A stretch of 47,501 bases of DNA from Smithella sp. Its GTDB lineage: Bacteria > Desulfobacterota > Syntrophia > Syntrophales > Smithellaceae. Under the pieces are notes generated by a model. It made no database searches, was not told the DNA's origin, and was given only the letters and a program-made list of their open reading frames with translations. Position numbers and translations under genes: made by a program. Each line of letters opens with the position of its first letter. Within the stretch, counting starts at the first letter, position 1. The DNA lies in the NCBI GenBank assembly GCA_017993615.1, contig JAGOMJ010000017.1:1-47501 (forward strand), written 5' to 3'. This document shows positions 24,931-34,209 of the stretch, piece by piece.

Positions 24931-26745
24931 ATGTCCGTAAATTATTTTATCGTTTATAATCCGCTGACCTATCAATTGATGGATCTGATGCCGGCCAATT
25001 CCATCACGCCGTTTGATGTGATTACCTATCTGTCCGGACAGAACTCGCACGAAGTGAATGCTGAAAATTATTTAAGATTCATCGATTTTCAGCCGGAAAA
25101 AAAGCGGGCAACCATGGTTGACGCCCTGGCCATCGAAATGTATGCAGGCATCTATATCCAGCATCAGCTGGCAAAACTGGCCCAGGATCATCTCGTAGTC
25201 ATGGTGGACGGTAAGCGACGGAATTTTTCAGAAGTCATCAGACAGAAAAAGGCCCCTCCCCAGGCTGTTTTTATTTCCACCATCAGCTCCAGTTTTCCAG
25301 CCGCCGCTGCTGCGGCCATCGTGCTGAATCACGCAAAAATTCCTGTCATCATCGGCGGGATACATGTTTCCACCATGCCTGAAGATGCGGACACGTTCAT
25401 CAGAAAATATGCGCCCTATCCCGAACTGATTTCCATTGTCAGGGGCGCGGGCGATTCGACGGTCCTCAAGACCATCCTGGATGATTTGAAAACGCATTCC
25501 CTGAAAAGGGACTATTCGGGAGAAACCCTGATTGAAAACGGGGTCTGGGGAAATTTTGACAACCTTGAGCCCCTGGAACCGCTGAAAATCAATCTGCTCA
25601 ACAGACTGCCGGTGATCAAATACACCCCCCTGAAAGATTTCCGGATTAATCCTGTCGCACCATTCACCGGATGTATATTCTCCTGCAAGTTTTGCTCCAT
25701 ATCGACTCTGCCGCAGAGAAATAAAATCGTCCAGTTTCGGGACACGGACGACTTTGTTGAGGAGCTTCGTTCTTATCAGAAGGAAATCGTTGATTTTAAA
25801 AACCGGTACTATTTCTTCACGCCGGACAATCTGTTCTCCAATAAAAAAAATCTGATATCCTTCTTAAAGAAAATCATTGCCAGCGATCTGCGCATTAACT
25901 ACGCGGTTCAAATCTCCATTGAAGTTGCCGACGACGAAGAATTACTAAAACTGATCAGAGCATCAGGAGGCACCCATTTCTTCATCGGTCTGGAATCCCT
26001 CGATATACGCAATTTGAAGCATATCAATAAGCATATTGTTAAAGATATCGAAAAAAGCGGCATGTCGGTAAAAAAATATTACGCATCCAAAATCAGGAAG
26101 ATTCATGCTCATGGCATTTCCGTTCACGGATCTTTTATTGTGGGCCTGCCCTATGACTATTTTAATTCTCCAACCGACAACACCGGCGTTGACATTACAA
26201 AATTCTGTATCCGAAACCGAATCGGAGCGCAGCCCAGCACCATCGTTGACTTGCCCGGCTCGGTCTTTTTCCATGAAAGCCAGGAGAATAATACGTTCAT
26301 TTACGGCAAAAAAGGCACGATGGATTATTTTCTCTCCCTTTCCGTTGCCGATCTGGCCGAAACCAACAAAATTCCGCCCGATTCGCTGCACCAAAGTCCG
26401 CTGATTATTGCGTCCATGGTCTATGAAATATCGAAAATAGTCGGCGCACCGGTGAGGGCAACGTTCAACTCGTCCATCATTTTTTTCCGGTCTCTGTTGC
26501 ACCCCACAAATAAAGGGCAGGGATTGCATTTCTGGCAAAGGTTCATAGACGCCGTCTGTTCGGCTGTATCCCAGACCGCCGTTGCCCTGTATAAGGAGCA
26601 GGGCGAGTCTCTTGTACGGTCGAAGCACGGTGTAAGAGGCATTATGGAACGGCTTTATGACACGGAAAAAAATCCTGAAATACGGAAAATGTTTAAAAAC
26701 TACATCCCGCAATTCACCGAATACGGAACATCGGGAAAAACATAA
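24931..26745 (+). CDS. Cobalamin-binding-type radical SAM protein
   Basis: A 604-residue protein. Residues about 100-185 resemble a B12-binding Rossmann domain (VFISTISSSFPAAAAAA and PVIIGGIHVSTMPEDA) but without the DxHxxG cobalamin-ligand motif. The radical SAM core follows: FTGCIFSCKFCS supplies the CX3CX2C cluster motif near residues 247-254. Later come YYFFTPDNLFSNKKNL, FFIGLESLD and SFIVGLPYD, which are typical of this superfamily. The C-terminal 150 residues are not recognisable. Substrate unknown. The next gene (SGNH hydrolase) follows within 72 bp and may be co-transcribed. Confidence 0.8.
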   Translation: MSVNYFIVYNPLTYQLMDLMPANSITPFDVITYLSGQNSHEVNAENYLRFIDFQPEKKRATMVDALAIEMYAGIYIQHQLAKLAQDHLVVMVDGKRRNFSEVIRQKKAPPQAVFISTISSSFPAAAAAAIVLNHAKIPVIIGGIHVSTMPEDADTFIRKYAPYPELISIVRGAGDSTVLKTILDDLKTHSLKRDYSGETLIENGVWGNFDNLEPLEPLKINLLNRLPVIKYTPLKDFRINPVAPFTGCIFSCKFCSISTLPQRNKIVQFRDTDDFVEELRSYQKEIVDFKNRYYFFTPDNLFSNKKNLISFLKKIIASDLRINYAVQISIEVADDEELLKLIRASGGTHFFIGLESLDIRNLKHINKHIVKDIEKSGMSVKKYYASKIRKIHAHGISVHGSFIVGLPYDYFNSPTDNTGVDITKFCIRNRIGAQPSTIVDLPGSVFFHESQENNTFIYGKKGTMDYFLSLSVADLAETNKIPPDSLHQSPLIIASMVYEISKIVGAPVRATFNSSIIFFRSLLHPTNKGQGLHFWQRFIDAVCSAVSQTAVALYKEQGESLVRSKHGVRGIMERLYDTEKNPEIRKMFKNYIPQFTEYGTSGKT

Positions 26746-26817
26746 AAAAGGCAGCGGCAGTAATGTTTTCCGGAACAGACCATACATCCTGGTTGATTTT
26801 ATGCGGCAGGAGCCATC

Positions 26818-27858
26818 ATGTCCAGACGGCTTAAAGGATTTCTCTTCATTCTTTGTTTTCTGCTGATTTCTTTTTTGGTCGCCGAATTGTTTTTCCGGTA
26901 TCTTTATCCTAAAATTGCCCCTTTTGACGACAGGATCGATGTCCGTTATGCAAATCCCTACACGATGTTCAGTCGATTCGCATACGGCAGCCAAGAATCG
27001 GCCAAAACGCGGGGAGAATTCAGAATATTTATGCTCGGCGGTTCGACGGTCGAATACGGCAATCCGCCGTTGCCCGTCTATGTCGAACAGGAACTGAAGC
27101 GCCGCGGATTCGAGAACGTGCGCGTCTTCAACTACGGCGTCATATCGCAGAATTCCGGCCAGGAACTGGCTCACCTTGTCTTTCACGTGTTGGACTCGGA
27201 ACCGGACATGGTGGTGTTCTACGACGGCGGCAACGATATTATGGACCCTCTGCTTTACGATCCCCGGCCCGGCTATCCCTTTAACTTCCTTGCTTATGAA
27301 AACAATGTTCTATTTCAGGCAACAGGAGATTACCCCTGGCCCGCGCTGCTCGCATACGGCAGCGAAATGCTCCGGCACGTGTTCCGCAATTATTTTTTTG
27401 AAAAATTCGGCAATTTTTCCAACCTGAGACTTTCGGCACAACACGGAGAATATGCCTGGTCGGAAAAAATAGCCGGAATTTATGCCGGCAATCTGGCAAA
27501 AGCGGGACAAATCTGCCGCGCCTACCATGTTGAATATGTTGCCTTTCTGCAACCCATAATCTTCTATAAACGTTTCGCCGTTTCCGATACGGAAAAAAAT
27601 ATTTTAAAAGGATGGCCGCCGGAAGAAGCGGGCATTGTCCGTCCATATACGAACGACGTCCGGAAAAGAATTCTCCGCAACATCCGGGAAGAGCAAAAAC
27701 GGTTTCCCTTTGAATTTCATGATCTCAGTGACATATTCTGCAATTCCCGGGATGCTGTCTTCACCGATTACATCCACGTCAATGATACCTCCAATAAAAA
27801 AATTGCGCTGGCTATCTGTGACCGGCTGATGGACAACATAAAAAACAGCCATCCATGA
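26818..27858 (+). CDS. Membrane-anchored SGNH/GDSL-family hydrolase
   Basis: A 346-residue protein with an N-terminal signal anchor (FLFILCFLLISFLVAELFF). The SGNH blocks are readable: block I FMLGGSTVEYG with the nucleophile Ser near 79, block III YDGGND, and block V DYIHVND with the Asp-x-x-His pair near the C-terminus. Such proteins act as esterases or O-acyltransferase-like enzymes on sugars or lipids outside the membrane. AGGAG lies 6 nt before the ATG. It follows the radical SAM gene closely, which hints at joint action on an envelope component, though that is inference. Confidence 0.8.
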   Translation: MSRRLKGFLFILCFLLISFLVAELFFRYLYPKIAPFDDRIDVRYANPYTMFSRFAYGSQESAKTRGEFRIFMLGGSTVEYGNPPLPVYVEQELKRRGFENVRVFNYGVISQNSGQELAHLVFHVLDSEPDMVVFYDGGNDIMDPLLYDPRPGYPFNFLAYENNVLFQATGDYPWPALLAYGSEMLRHVFRNYFFEKFGNFSNLRLSAQHGEYAWSEKIAGIYAGNLAKAGQICRAYHVEYVAFLQPIIFYKRFAVSDTEKNILKGWPPEEAGIVRPYTNDVRKRILRNIREEQKRFPFEFHDLSDIFCNSRDAVFTDYIHVNDTSNKKIALAICDRLMDNIKNSHP

Positions 27859-27898
27859 ATAATAAGACCTGACACTAATATCTTCCGGAGGTAATATC

Positions 27899-28294
27899 AT
27901 GAAATATCTCATCATAACCGGGGCCGTATTAATTCTGCTGGCGATAACGACCGGCTGGTTCATTATCGCGGGCAAATACCTATCTCTGACCGTCATGAAG
28001 AAAATCATCCGCGACGAAGAAAAGCTTATCAAGGCTCACGTTGATTATGTGATAATGGGCATCCTCCTGCTCGTGCTTTTTGCCACCGGCATTAACCTGC
28101 CTCTCGTTGTCGCTGTATTGGCATGTGCGGGGGCGCTGGCCAATCCGTCACTTTTTCTGTTTCTTGCCGTGAAACCGAACGTCAATAAAAAAGCCGGAAG
28201 CTTTTTCGGTATCGTCAGCACGTTGGTATTTTTAATCACAACCGCGGGAATCGGCGGAGCCGCTTTGCTTCTGATTCAGGAACTGATACAATAA
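27899..28294 (+). CDS. Small membrane protein, unknown function
   Basis: A 131-residue protein with four likely transmembrane helices at about residues 4-25, 47-64, 67-85 and 103-127. The short loop after the first helix is basic (MKKIIRDEEKLIKAH). I do not recognise a family. A strong ribosome site (GGAGG) precedes the ATG, and the gene starts 40 bp after the SGNH hydrolase gene, so it may be the last gene of that operon. Confidence 0.6.
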   Translation: MKYLIITGAVLILLAITTGWFIIAGKYLSLTVMKKIIRDEEKLIKAHVDYVIMGILLLVLFATGINLPLVVAVLACAGALANPSLFLFLAVKPNVNKKAGSFFGIVSTLVFLITTAGIGGAALLLIQELIQ

Positions 28295-28320
28295 CCCGAA
28301 ACTCTAAGACAGACACGGCT

Positions 28321-28344
28321 GACGACCGGTGCAAAATGGTCGTC
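28321..28344 (+). promoter_or_regulatory. Hairpin just before uvrC
   Basis: GACGACC (28321-28327) and GGTCGTC (28338-28344) form a 7-bp stem with a 10-nt loop, ending 10 nt before the uvrC ATG. There is no T-run, so it is more likely an mRNA structure affecting translation than a terminator. Confidence 0.4.
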
Positions 28345-28354
28345 GCCTTCTGAA

Positions 28355-30205
28355 ATGATGAAAGAAAACAACGTCCTGAAAGATAAAATCGCTCTTTTCC
28401 CGCGCAGCCCCGGCGTCTACCTTATGAAGGATCCGGCCGGGAAAATTATCTATATCGGCAAAGCAAATCATTTAAAAAGCCGTGTGGCGTCTTATTTCAC
28501 GGGGAAAGACAGCCGTCCGATGACGCCCTTTCTAATGGCGCGCGTTTATGACATCGAATTCATCAACACCGCAACGGCTAAAGAAGCTCTGATTCTTGAG
28601 AACAATTTAATCAAGCGCCACCGCCCGCGTTACAACGTTACGCTGCGCGACGATAAAACCTATTATTACCTGTCGCTGGATCCGACGGATAAATTTCCCC
28701 GTCTGCAACTGGTGCGCAAACGATTACATAACGCTGCGCTTTATTTCGGTCCTTACCCTTCCGGACTGGCGGCCAAAGAAACCCTGCGTTTCGTCCAGCA
28801 GATATTTCCTTTGCGTTCCTGCCGCAACAGGGATTTTAAGCTTCGCCCGAGGCCCTGCCTGGAATACCAGATCGGCCGGTGTCTTGCCCCTTGCAGCGGA
28901 CGAATCAACGAGGAGGCCTACCGGAAACTGGCCGACAACGCCGTATCGTTTCTGCGGGGACGAAGCCGGGAGCTGATTACCGAACTGAAAAAACAGATGA
29001 ACGACGCGTCAGAAGAGTTGCATTACGAAGAAGCCGCCCGTCTGCGCGACCGGATAGCCGCGCTGGAACACGCGCTGGAAAAACAAAACGTTGAACGGGG
29101 AGAAGAAAAGGATCAGGACGTCTTCGGTTTTTTCAGCCGACATCATCATTACCAGGTCTGTGTTTTATTCGTCCGAGAGGGAAAACTGCTGGGCAGCAAA
29201 TCATTCGCTCCGATCAGGTTGAAAATCGATGCCAGCGAAATTGTCTCCTCATGTTTGACGCAGTATTATGACGGTGACGTCACGTTGCCCGACGAAATCA
29301 TCATGCCCTGCCATTTGCCGGATGAAGGCGTCATCGCCGAATGGCTGAGTGAAAAGAAAAATAAAAAAATGATCCTGACGGTGCCCTCGATCGGAGCAAA
29401 AAACGCCCTGCTTCAGCTGGCCAACGACAATGCGCGCAACCTCTGGGAATCCACTTATAAGAAGCGGGAAGAAAAAGAATTCGCCCTGCAAATACTGCAG
29501 GAAAAATTATCACTCGCCGGATTGCCGCGACGTATTGAATGTTATGATATTTCCAATATCGGGGGCACATACGCCGTCGGTTCCATGGCGGTTCTTCGGG
29601 ACGGTGACCCCGACAAAAACAGTTACCGGCGTTACCGGGTCACGGCGCCGGCGGAACCGGACGATTATAAAATGATGCAGGAAGTGCTTTCCCGACGGTT
29701 TTCCAGCGGTGAACACCTGCCTGACCTGGTTGTTGTCGACGGCGGGAAAGGGCAACTCAACGTCGCGCTTTCGGTGCTGAAAGATCTGAAGATCAGGACG
29801 GATGTCATCGGCCTGGCAAAAGAAAAATGCCGGCGCTGTACCGTCCGCGCGGGACAAAAGACAACCCGGACGTGGGAGGATCGCGTCTACCTGCCGGGAC
29901 GCAAAGATGCCCTCTATTTATCCGCCTGGCCGCAGGCGTTGCGCATTCTTCAACTGGTGCGGGATGAGGCCCATCGTTTCGCATTACGTTACCATCATCA
30001 GATCAAACATAAAGGCGATTTGCATTCCGTACTTGATGACATCGCCGACATCGGTGCAAAACGCCGCAAAATTTTACTGAGCCATTTCGGCTCTGCCGGA
30101 AAAATAAAAGATGCAACGAAGGAAGAATTGCAAAACGTCCCGGGAATTGGTAAGGTTTTGGCAGAAAAAATCTTTAACGCTCTGAAAATAATTCAGAATG
30201 AATGA
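28355..30205 (+). CDS. uvrC: UvrABC excinuclease subunit C
   Basis: A 616-residue nucleotide-excision-repair endonuclease that makes the two incisions flanking a lesion bound by UvrB. It has the N-terminal GIY-YIG nuclease (GVYLMKDPAGKIIYIGKA), the conserved Cys-rich region (CRNRDFKLRPRPCLEYQIGRCLAPC), a UVR motif near 210 that binds UvrB, the RNase H-like second nuclease (ECYDISNIGGTYAVGSM and VVDGGKGQLN), and C-terminal helix-hairpin-helix motifs (LQNVPGIGKVLAEKIF). Length is normal. Two adjacent ATG codons are possible starts. mntP begins 9 bp after the stop, so they are probably co-transcribed. Confidence 0.97.
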   Translation: MMKENNVLKDKIALFPRSPGVYLMKDPAGKIIYIGKANHLKSRVASYFTGKDSRPMTPFLMARVYDIEFINTATAKEALILENNLIKRHRPRYNVTLRDDKTYYYLSLDPTDKFPRLQLVRKRLHNAALYFGPYPSGLAAKETLRFVQQIFPLRSCRNRDFKLRPRPCLEYQIGRCLAPCSGRINEEAYRKLADNAVSFLRGRSRELITELKKQMNDASEELHYEEAARLRDRIAALEHALEKQNVERGEEKDQDVFGFFSRHHHYQVCVLFVREGKLLGSKSFAPIRLKIDASEIVSSCLTQYYDGDVTLPDEIIMPCHLPDEGVIAEWLSEKKNKKMILTVPSIGAKNALLQLANDNARNLWESTYKKREEKEFALQILQEKLSLAGLPRRIECYDISNIGGTYAVGSMAVLRDGDPDKNSYRRYRVTAPAEPDDYKMMQEVLSRRFSSGEHLPDLVVVDGGKGQLNVALSVLKDLKIRTDVIGLAKEKCRRCTVRAGQKTTRTWEDRVYLPGRKDALYLSAWPQALRILQLVRDEAHRFALRYHHQIKHKGDLHSVLDDIADIGAKRRKILLSHFGSAGKIKDATKEELQNVPGIGKVLAEKIFNALKIIQNE

Positions 30206-30214
30206 TGGACCGTC

Positions 30215-30772
30215 ATGGGCTTCATAACAATATTCTTGATTGCGACAGGACTGGGACTGGACGCATTTTCCGTCGCGATCGGTATCGGCGCCGCCCATCA
30301 GAAAAGATCATGGATCCCGGTGTTGCGGCTCGCGATTGCTTTCGGATTCTTTCAGTTTATCATGCCCATCATCGGCTGGATGGCCGGTCTGACCGTTGTG
30401 GAGGTTATCGCCTCCTTCGATCACTGGATTGCATTCGGACTTCTGGCGCTGATCGGGGGGAAAATGATCCTGGAAGGTTGCGGAAAAGGCATTGACGAAA
30501 CACAATCGGATCGGACAACCGGCTGGCCGCTGCTGATGCTCTCCATTGCGACCAGCATCGACGCTCTGGCGGTGGGTTTCAGTTTTTCCGTCTTGAAACA
30601 TCCGATTTTGTTCCCTGCCGTCGTCATCGGCGTCGTCTGTTTCGTCATGACGGCTACCGGCATGATTTTTGGCAAGGCGCTGGCGAAATTATTCGGCCGG
30701 AAAGTGGAAATCTTCGGCGGAATTGTTTTAATTGTGATTGGCGTAAAAATTCTATTTGACCATTTGATGTGA
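30215..30772 (+). CDS. mntP: Manganese efflux pump MntP
   Basis: A 185-residue inner-membrane protein of the DUF204/MntP family with six predicted helices in two repeats. Each repeat holds the conserved acidic site, GLGLDAFSVAIGIG near residue 14 and SIATSIDALAVGFSF near 112. Such pumps expel Mn2+ from the cytoplasm. No yybP-ykoY manganese riboswitch is visible, since the gene lies only 9 bp after uvrC and probably depends on that transcript. The ribosome site is weak. Confidence 0.92.
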   Translation: MGFITIFLIATGLGLDAFSVAIGIGAAHQKRSWIPVLRLAIAFGFFQFIMPIIGWMAGLTVVEVIASFDHWIAFGLLALIGGKMILEGCGKGIDETQSDRTTGWPLLMLSIATSIDALAVGFSFSVLKHPILFPAVVIGVVCFVMTATGMIFGKALAKLFGRKVEIFGGIVLIVIGVKILFDHLM

Positions 30773-30776
30773 TGTT

Positions 30777-31949
30777 ATGAAAAAAAATATTTTGATCCGG
30801 AATGTCTGCCGGGGCTTTATTTTCCTGTTCGTTGTTATTCCTCTTCTTTCCTGCTCCACGTTTACTGCCGCAAGATACGATGCGGACGTCTCGCCGGGTC
30901 ATTGCCTGCCGGTTTTTCCCGACAGGGATGGCTGGTACGGCGGCGACGGCGCCTACTCCATTAAACTGGACAAGGATCGGACACTCTGGGTTTTCGGAGA
31001 TACGTTTGTCGGCTGCCCGGGATGCAGACGAGACCGCATTGATATGGACATTGTCCTGGGCACCACCGTTGCGATTTCCTCCTGCCCGGAAAATCGCGGA
31101 TTTGAGATCACCTATTATCTGCAACACAGCGGCGGTAAATATGTGTCATCGTTCGGCAAGAATGAATGGCTCTGGCCGCAGGATCCGTTTATGGTTAACC
31201 GCGTTTTATATATTCCGCTGATATCGATTGTTCCGGGAGACAAAGAAGATGAGGTATTCAATTTCAAAGTCGCCGGTCACAAATTCGTCCGGGTAAAAGA
31301 TTTTTCCGCGACCGATCCCCGCAATTGGAATTATGATTACGTCGATTTGACGCACGCGCTGCCTCCGGAAATTGCCGCCTTTGCCGCCACATCCGTTGTG
31401 CATGATCGCTATGTTTTTTTCTACCCTTTCTATGTTCACGTCAAAAACGATTTGAATGTCTTCGGAAATATTCTGGCCCGCATTCCTGTCGACAGAATCG
31501 ATCGTCCTGCCGGGGCGATAGAATATTACACCAAGGAAGGAACCTGGGAAAACCGGCTGAGCCCGGAAAAAGTTAAAATCGTTCTCGACGCCAGTGTCTC
31601 GGAATTGAGCGTCCGCTACCATGAAGATGATCAAAAGTGGATCGCCGTTTATTTAAGCATCCAAAATAAAGGGGACCGGTTGCTGTATCAGACCTCCGAC
31701 AAACTGGAAGGTCCGTGGAGTGAAGCGAAACCTCTGGGCGCTCCCGTCCCGGAAGTGGATCCCCGAAGCGCTCTGTACGATAAAGGAAATTTTTGTTACG
31801 CGGGAAAAGAACACATCGGATTTTCCAGGGGGAAATATCTTGTGGTGACTTACGTCTGTAATTCATCAGAAGATATGGAGAAGCAGGACAGCTTTATCCG
31901 CCGCAATATGTTTCTCTATCGCCCGGTCGTTAGAGAAATCGGTTATTGA
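30777..31949 (+). CDS. DUF4185-like lipoprotein, beta-propeller-type
   Basis: A 390-residue protein with a lipoprotein signal ending L-L-S-C (Cys26). The mature chain is rich in short beta strands: GGDGAYSIKLDKDRTLWVFGDTFVG, then repeated WI/YFS-type strands, and near the C-terminus FSRGKYLVVTYVCNS. This resembles DUF4185 and five-bladed glycosidase-like propellers, and suggests a surface carbohydrate-binding or hydrolysing protein. No catalytic residues can be named. It starts 4 bp after mntP and ends 4 bp before the convergent feoB gene. Confidence 0.65.
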   Translation: MKKNILIRNVCRGFIFLFVVIPLLSCSTFTAARYDADVSPGHCLPVFPDRDGWYGGDGAYSIKLDKDRTLWVFGDTFVGCPGCRRDRIDMDIVLGTTVAISSCPENRGFEITYYLQHSGGKYVSSFGKNEWLWPQDPFMVNRVLYIPLISIVPGDKEDEVFNFKVAGHKFVRVKDFSATDPRNWNYDYVDLTHALPPEIAAFAATSVVHDRYVFFYPFYVHVKNDLNVFGNILARIPVDRIDRPAGAIEYYTKEGTWENRLSPEKVKIVLDASVSELSVRYHEDDQKWIAVYLSIQNKGDRLLYQTSDKLEGPWSEAKPLGAPVPEVDPRSALYDKGNFCYAGKEHIGFSRGKYLVVTYVCNSSEDMEKQDSFIRRNMFLYRPVVREIGY

Positions 31950-31953
31950 TTGA

Positions 31954-34191
31954 TTAAACACCCAACCATTTGACGAAATTATAAGCCGCGATTCCACCGA
32001 TATACGACACCAGCAGCATCATGACAATAGCAGTATAAAACCATTTATTATTGTTCATTTCTTTTTTCAAAACGGCAATTGTGGCGGCACAGGGGATGAA
32101 AAGCATCATGACCACAAGAAACGCCGCAGCCGATTCCGGACTCATAATGGCCGGCAACATATTGGACAGACCGTCTCTGCCCACGGAATAAAGCACGCCC
32201 AGAGTCGCCACGACATTTTCTTTCGCCACCAGACCGGTCAAAAGAGCGGTAATCATTTTCCAGTCCAGTCCCAGTGGAATGCCCAATGGCTGAAGCAGTC
32301 TGCCGAAGGAGGCCAGCAGACTTTCTTCGACGTTTCCATTCGGAAAATACGAAAGCATCCAGACAATCAGCGAAACAGCAAGAATCACCGTTCCGGCTTT
32401 CCGGATAAATGAAAGTATTCTTGTCCAAACCACCATCATAATGGTTTTGGCATCCGGGGTGTGATAAATGGGTAGCTCCATGATGAATGGCGCATCCTGC
32501 TTCCAGAGCGTTTTATTGACAAAAACGCCGGCAATGCCCAGCACGGCGATGTTCAGGGCCACAAGACTCCACGCAACGAAGGCGCCGTTTTGACCGAAAA
32601 TGGCCGCTGATACCAGCGTCAGCACGGCCAGTCGCGCGGTACAGGGAACGAAAGGAATCAGAAGCAGCGTGATCATTCTGGCTTTTTTTGTCTCAATGAT
32701 ACGGGCGCCCAAAACAGCAGGCACATTGCAGCCGAATCCCAGACACATCGGAATAAAACTTTTCCCGTGCAATCCGACAAGGTGCATGATTTTGTCCATC
32801 ACAAACGCAGCGCGCGCCATGTAGCCGACATCCTCCAGAAAAGCCATGATGGCAAAAAATATCAGAAGCACCGGCAGAAACGTCAGCACCGAGCCGACGC
32901 CGCCGATAACGCCATTGAGCAGCAATCCGCTCAACCACGAAGGCCAAACGGTCGTGAGGGGTTCGGCAAATCCGATAAATTGCTGAATACGGTCGCTGAG
33001 CCATTCCTGAAGCGGGACACCCACACTGTAGGTCAGGAAGAAAACCAGGGCCATCACTGCCAGCAGGATGGGAATTCCGAAAACCGGACGGGTCAGGACA
33101 TGATCGATTCTGTCGGTCAACACGACCTGTCCCATTTTAAAACGGGAAACGACGGAACGGGTGATTTCTTCAATCCAATCGTAGCGGCCGTTGACCACAG
33201 CATGCAGAGCGTCTTCATGCTTGATGAGCAGTTTTTCAATTTGATCGCGCGCGATGGTCTGAACCTGCTGTTCGACAAGTTGGGTAACTTCCGGGTCGCC
33301 TTCCATCAATTTCACCGCCACCCATTCGGGTGTGTAAGGATCATGGATATAGGGTCTGACCAGCGTCAGGATTTGCTGATAGATCAACTGATGATCGGTG
33401 GATACTTCCGGCTTTACCGGTTGAAATTTGTATTCACTGGACGCAATCGAGGAGATATGAGAAACAAGTTCCCTGATGCCGCTGTTGCGTTTGGCCACCA
33501 TGGGAATCACCGGTACGCCCAGAGAATCTTCCAGTGCCCGGATGTTGATTTCAATATCCTGATCGGCAGCAACATCAAGCATATTGAGGACCACGATGAC
33601 CGGCCGATTGAGCAACAGCACTTCGGCCAGAAGATAAAGACCCCGCTCCAGAGCCGTTGCGTTCAAGACCAGCACAACCAGCCCGGGTTGCTCCTTGATG
33701 ATGAAATCACGCGTAATTCTTTCTTCTTCGGAAAATGCCGTCAGACTGTAAGTCCCGGGCAAATCAACAATTCTGATCAAAACGCTGTCGGCACGATGGG
33801 TCCCTTCTTTTTTTTCAACCGTTTTTCCCGGCCAGTTGCCGACATGCTGGGATAAACCGGTCAGAATATTGAATACGGTTGACTTGCCGACATTGGGTTG
33901 GCCGACAAGCGCCACGGAAATTTCCTTTTCGATGGGCGGCATACATACATCGGCCTCCGGAGCGACCTTGGAAACTGTGATTTTTGAAGCTTCACCCCGT
34001 CCCAGCGCGATACGGGTATTGGCAACCTGAAGCACAATCAGGCCGCCGCTGATCTGCGCAATGCGGAACCTGGCGTTGGAGACGATCCCCATGCCGGCAA
34101 AGCGGCTGGTAATGGCCGACCCGCCTTCGATGGCATGAATCACTCCCTGATCGCCTTCCTGCAGTGATGTTATATTAACCGATTCGCTCAT
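31954..34191 (-). CDS. feoB: Ferrous iron transporter, FeoA-FeoB fusion
   Basis: About 745 residues. Residues about 1-75 form a FeoA (SH3-like) domain (SLQEGDQGVI ... RFAGMGIV ... VANTRIALGRGEASKI). FeoB follows: the G-domain with G1 GQPNVGKST, then DLPGTYSL and NMLD, and then the membrane domain with about ten helices. It includes the gate motifs VGYMARAAFVMDK, GFGCNVPAVLGAR and PFVPCTARLAV. It imports Fe2+ across the inner membrane. In many bacteria FeoA is a separate small protein. The ATG at 34191 is chosen; a TTG at 34209 directly follows the previous stop codon and would add six residues. Confidence 0.95.
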   Translation of the reverse strand: MSESVNITSLQEGDQGVIHAIEGGSAITSRFAGMGIVSNARFRIAQISGGLIVLQVANTRIALGRGEASKITVSKVAPEADVCMPPIEKEISVALVGQPNVGKSTVFNILTGLSQHVGNWPGKTVEKKEGTHRADSVLIRIVDLPGTYSLTAFSEEERITRDFIIKEQPGLVVLVLNATALERGLYLLAEVLLLNRPVIVVLNMLDVAADQDIEINIRALEDSLGVPVIPMVAKRNSGIRELVSHISSIASSEYKFQPVKPEVSTDHQLIYQQILTLVRPYIHDPYTPEWVAVKLMEGDPEVTQLVEQQVQTIARDQIEKLLIKHEDALHAVVNGRYDWIEEITRSVVSRFKMGQVVLTDRIDHVLTRPVFGIPILLAVMALVFFLTYSVGVPLQEWLSDRIQQFIGFAEPLTTVWPSWLSGLLLNGVIGGVGSVLTFLPVLLIFFAIMAFLEDVGYMARAAFVMDKIMHLVGLHGKSFIPMCLGFGCNVPAVLGARIIETKKARMITLLLIPFVPCTARLAVLTLVSAAIFGQNGAFVAWSLVALNIAVLGIAGVFVNKTLWKQDAPFIMELPIYHTPDAKTIMMVVWTRILSFIRKAGTVILAVSLIVWMLSYFPNGNVEESLLASFGRLLQPLGIPLGLDWKMITALLTGLVAKENVVATLGVLYSVGRDGLSNMLPAIMSPESAAAFLVVMMLFIPCAATIAVLKKEMNNNKWFYTAIVMMLLVSYIGGIAAYNFVKWLGV

Positions 34192-34209
34192 CGCTGTCTT
34201 TTTTTCCAA

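Noticed and set aside
25963..27186. 407-residue open frame on the minus strand
   Set aside because: It lies antisense to the radical SAM and SGNH genes, which have clear family motifs and ribosome sites. The frame has no recognisable domain and spans the gap between two real genes, as expected of a chance shadow.
30190..30215. yybP-ykoY manganese riboswitch ahead of mntP
   Set aside because: There are only 9 bp between uvrC and mntP, which leaves no room for it.
32767..33855. 362-residue open frame on the plus strand
   Set aside because: It is antisense to feoB. Its His/Gln-rich composition is the mirror of FeoB codons and it has no domain.
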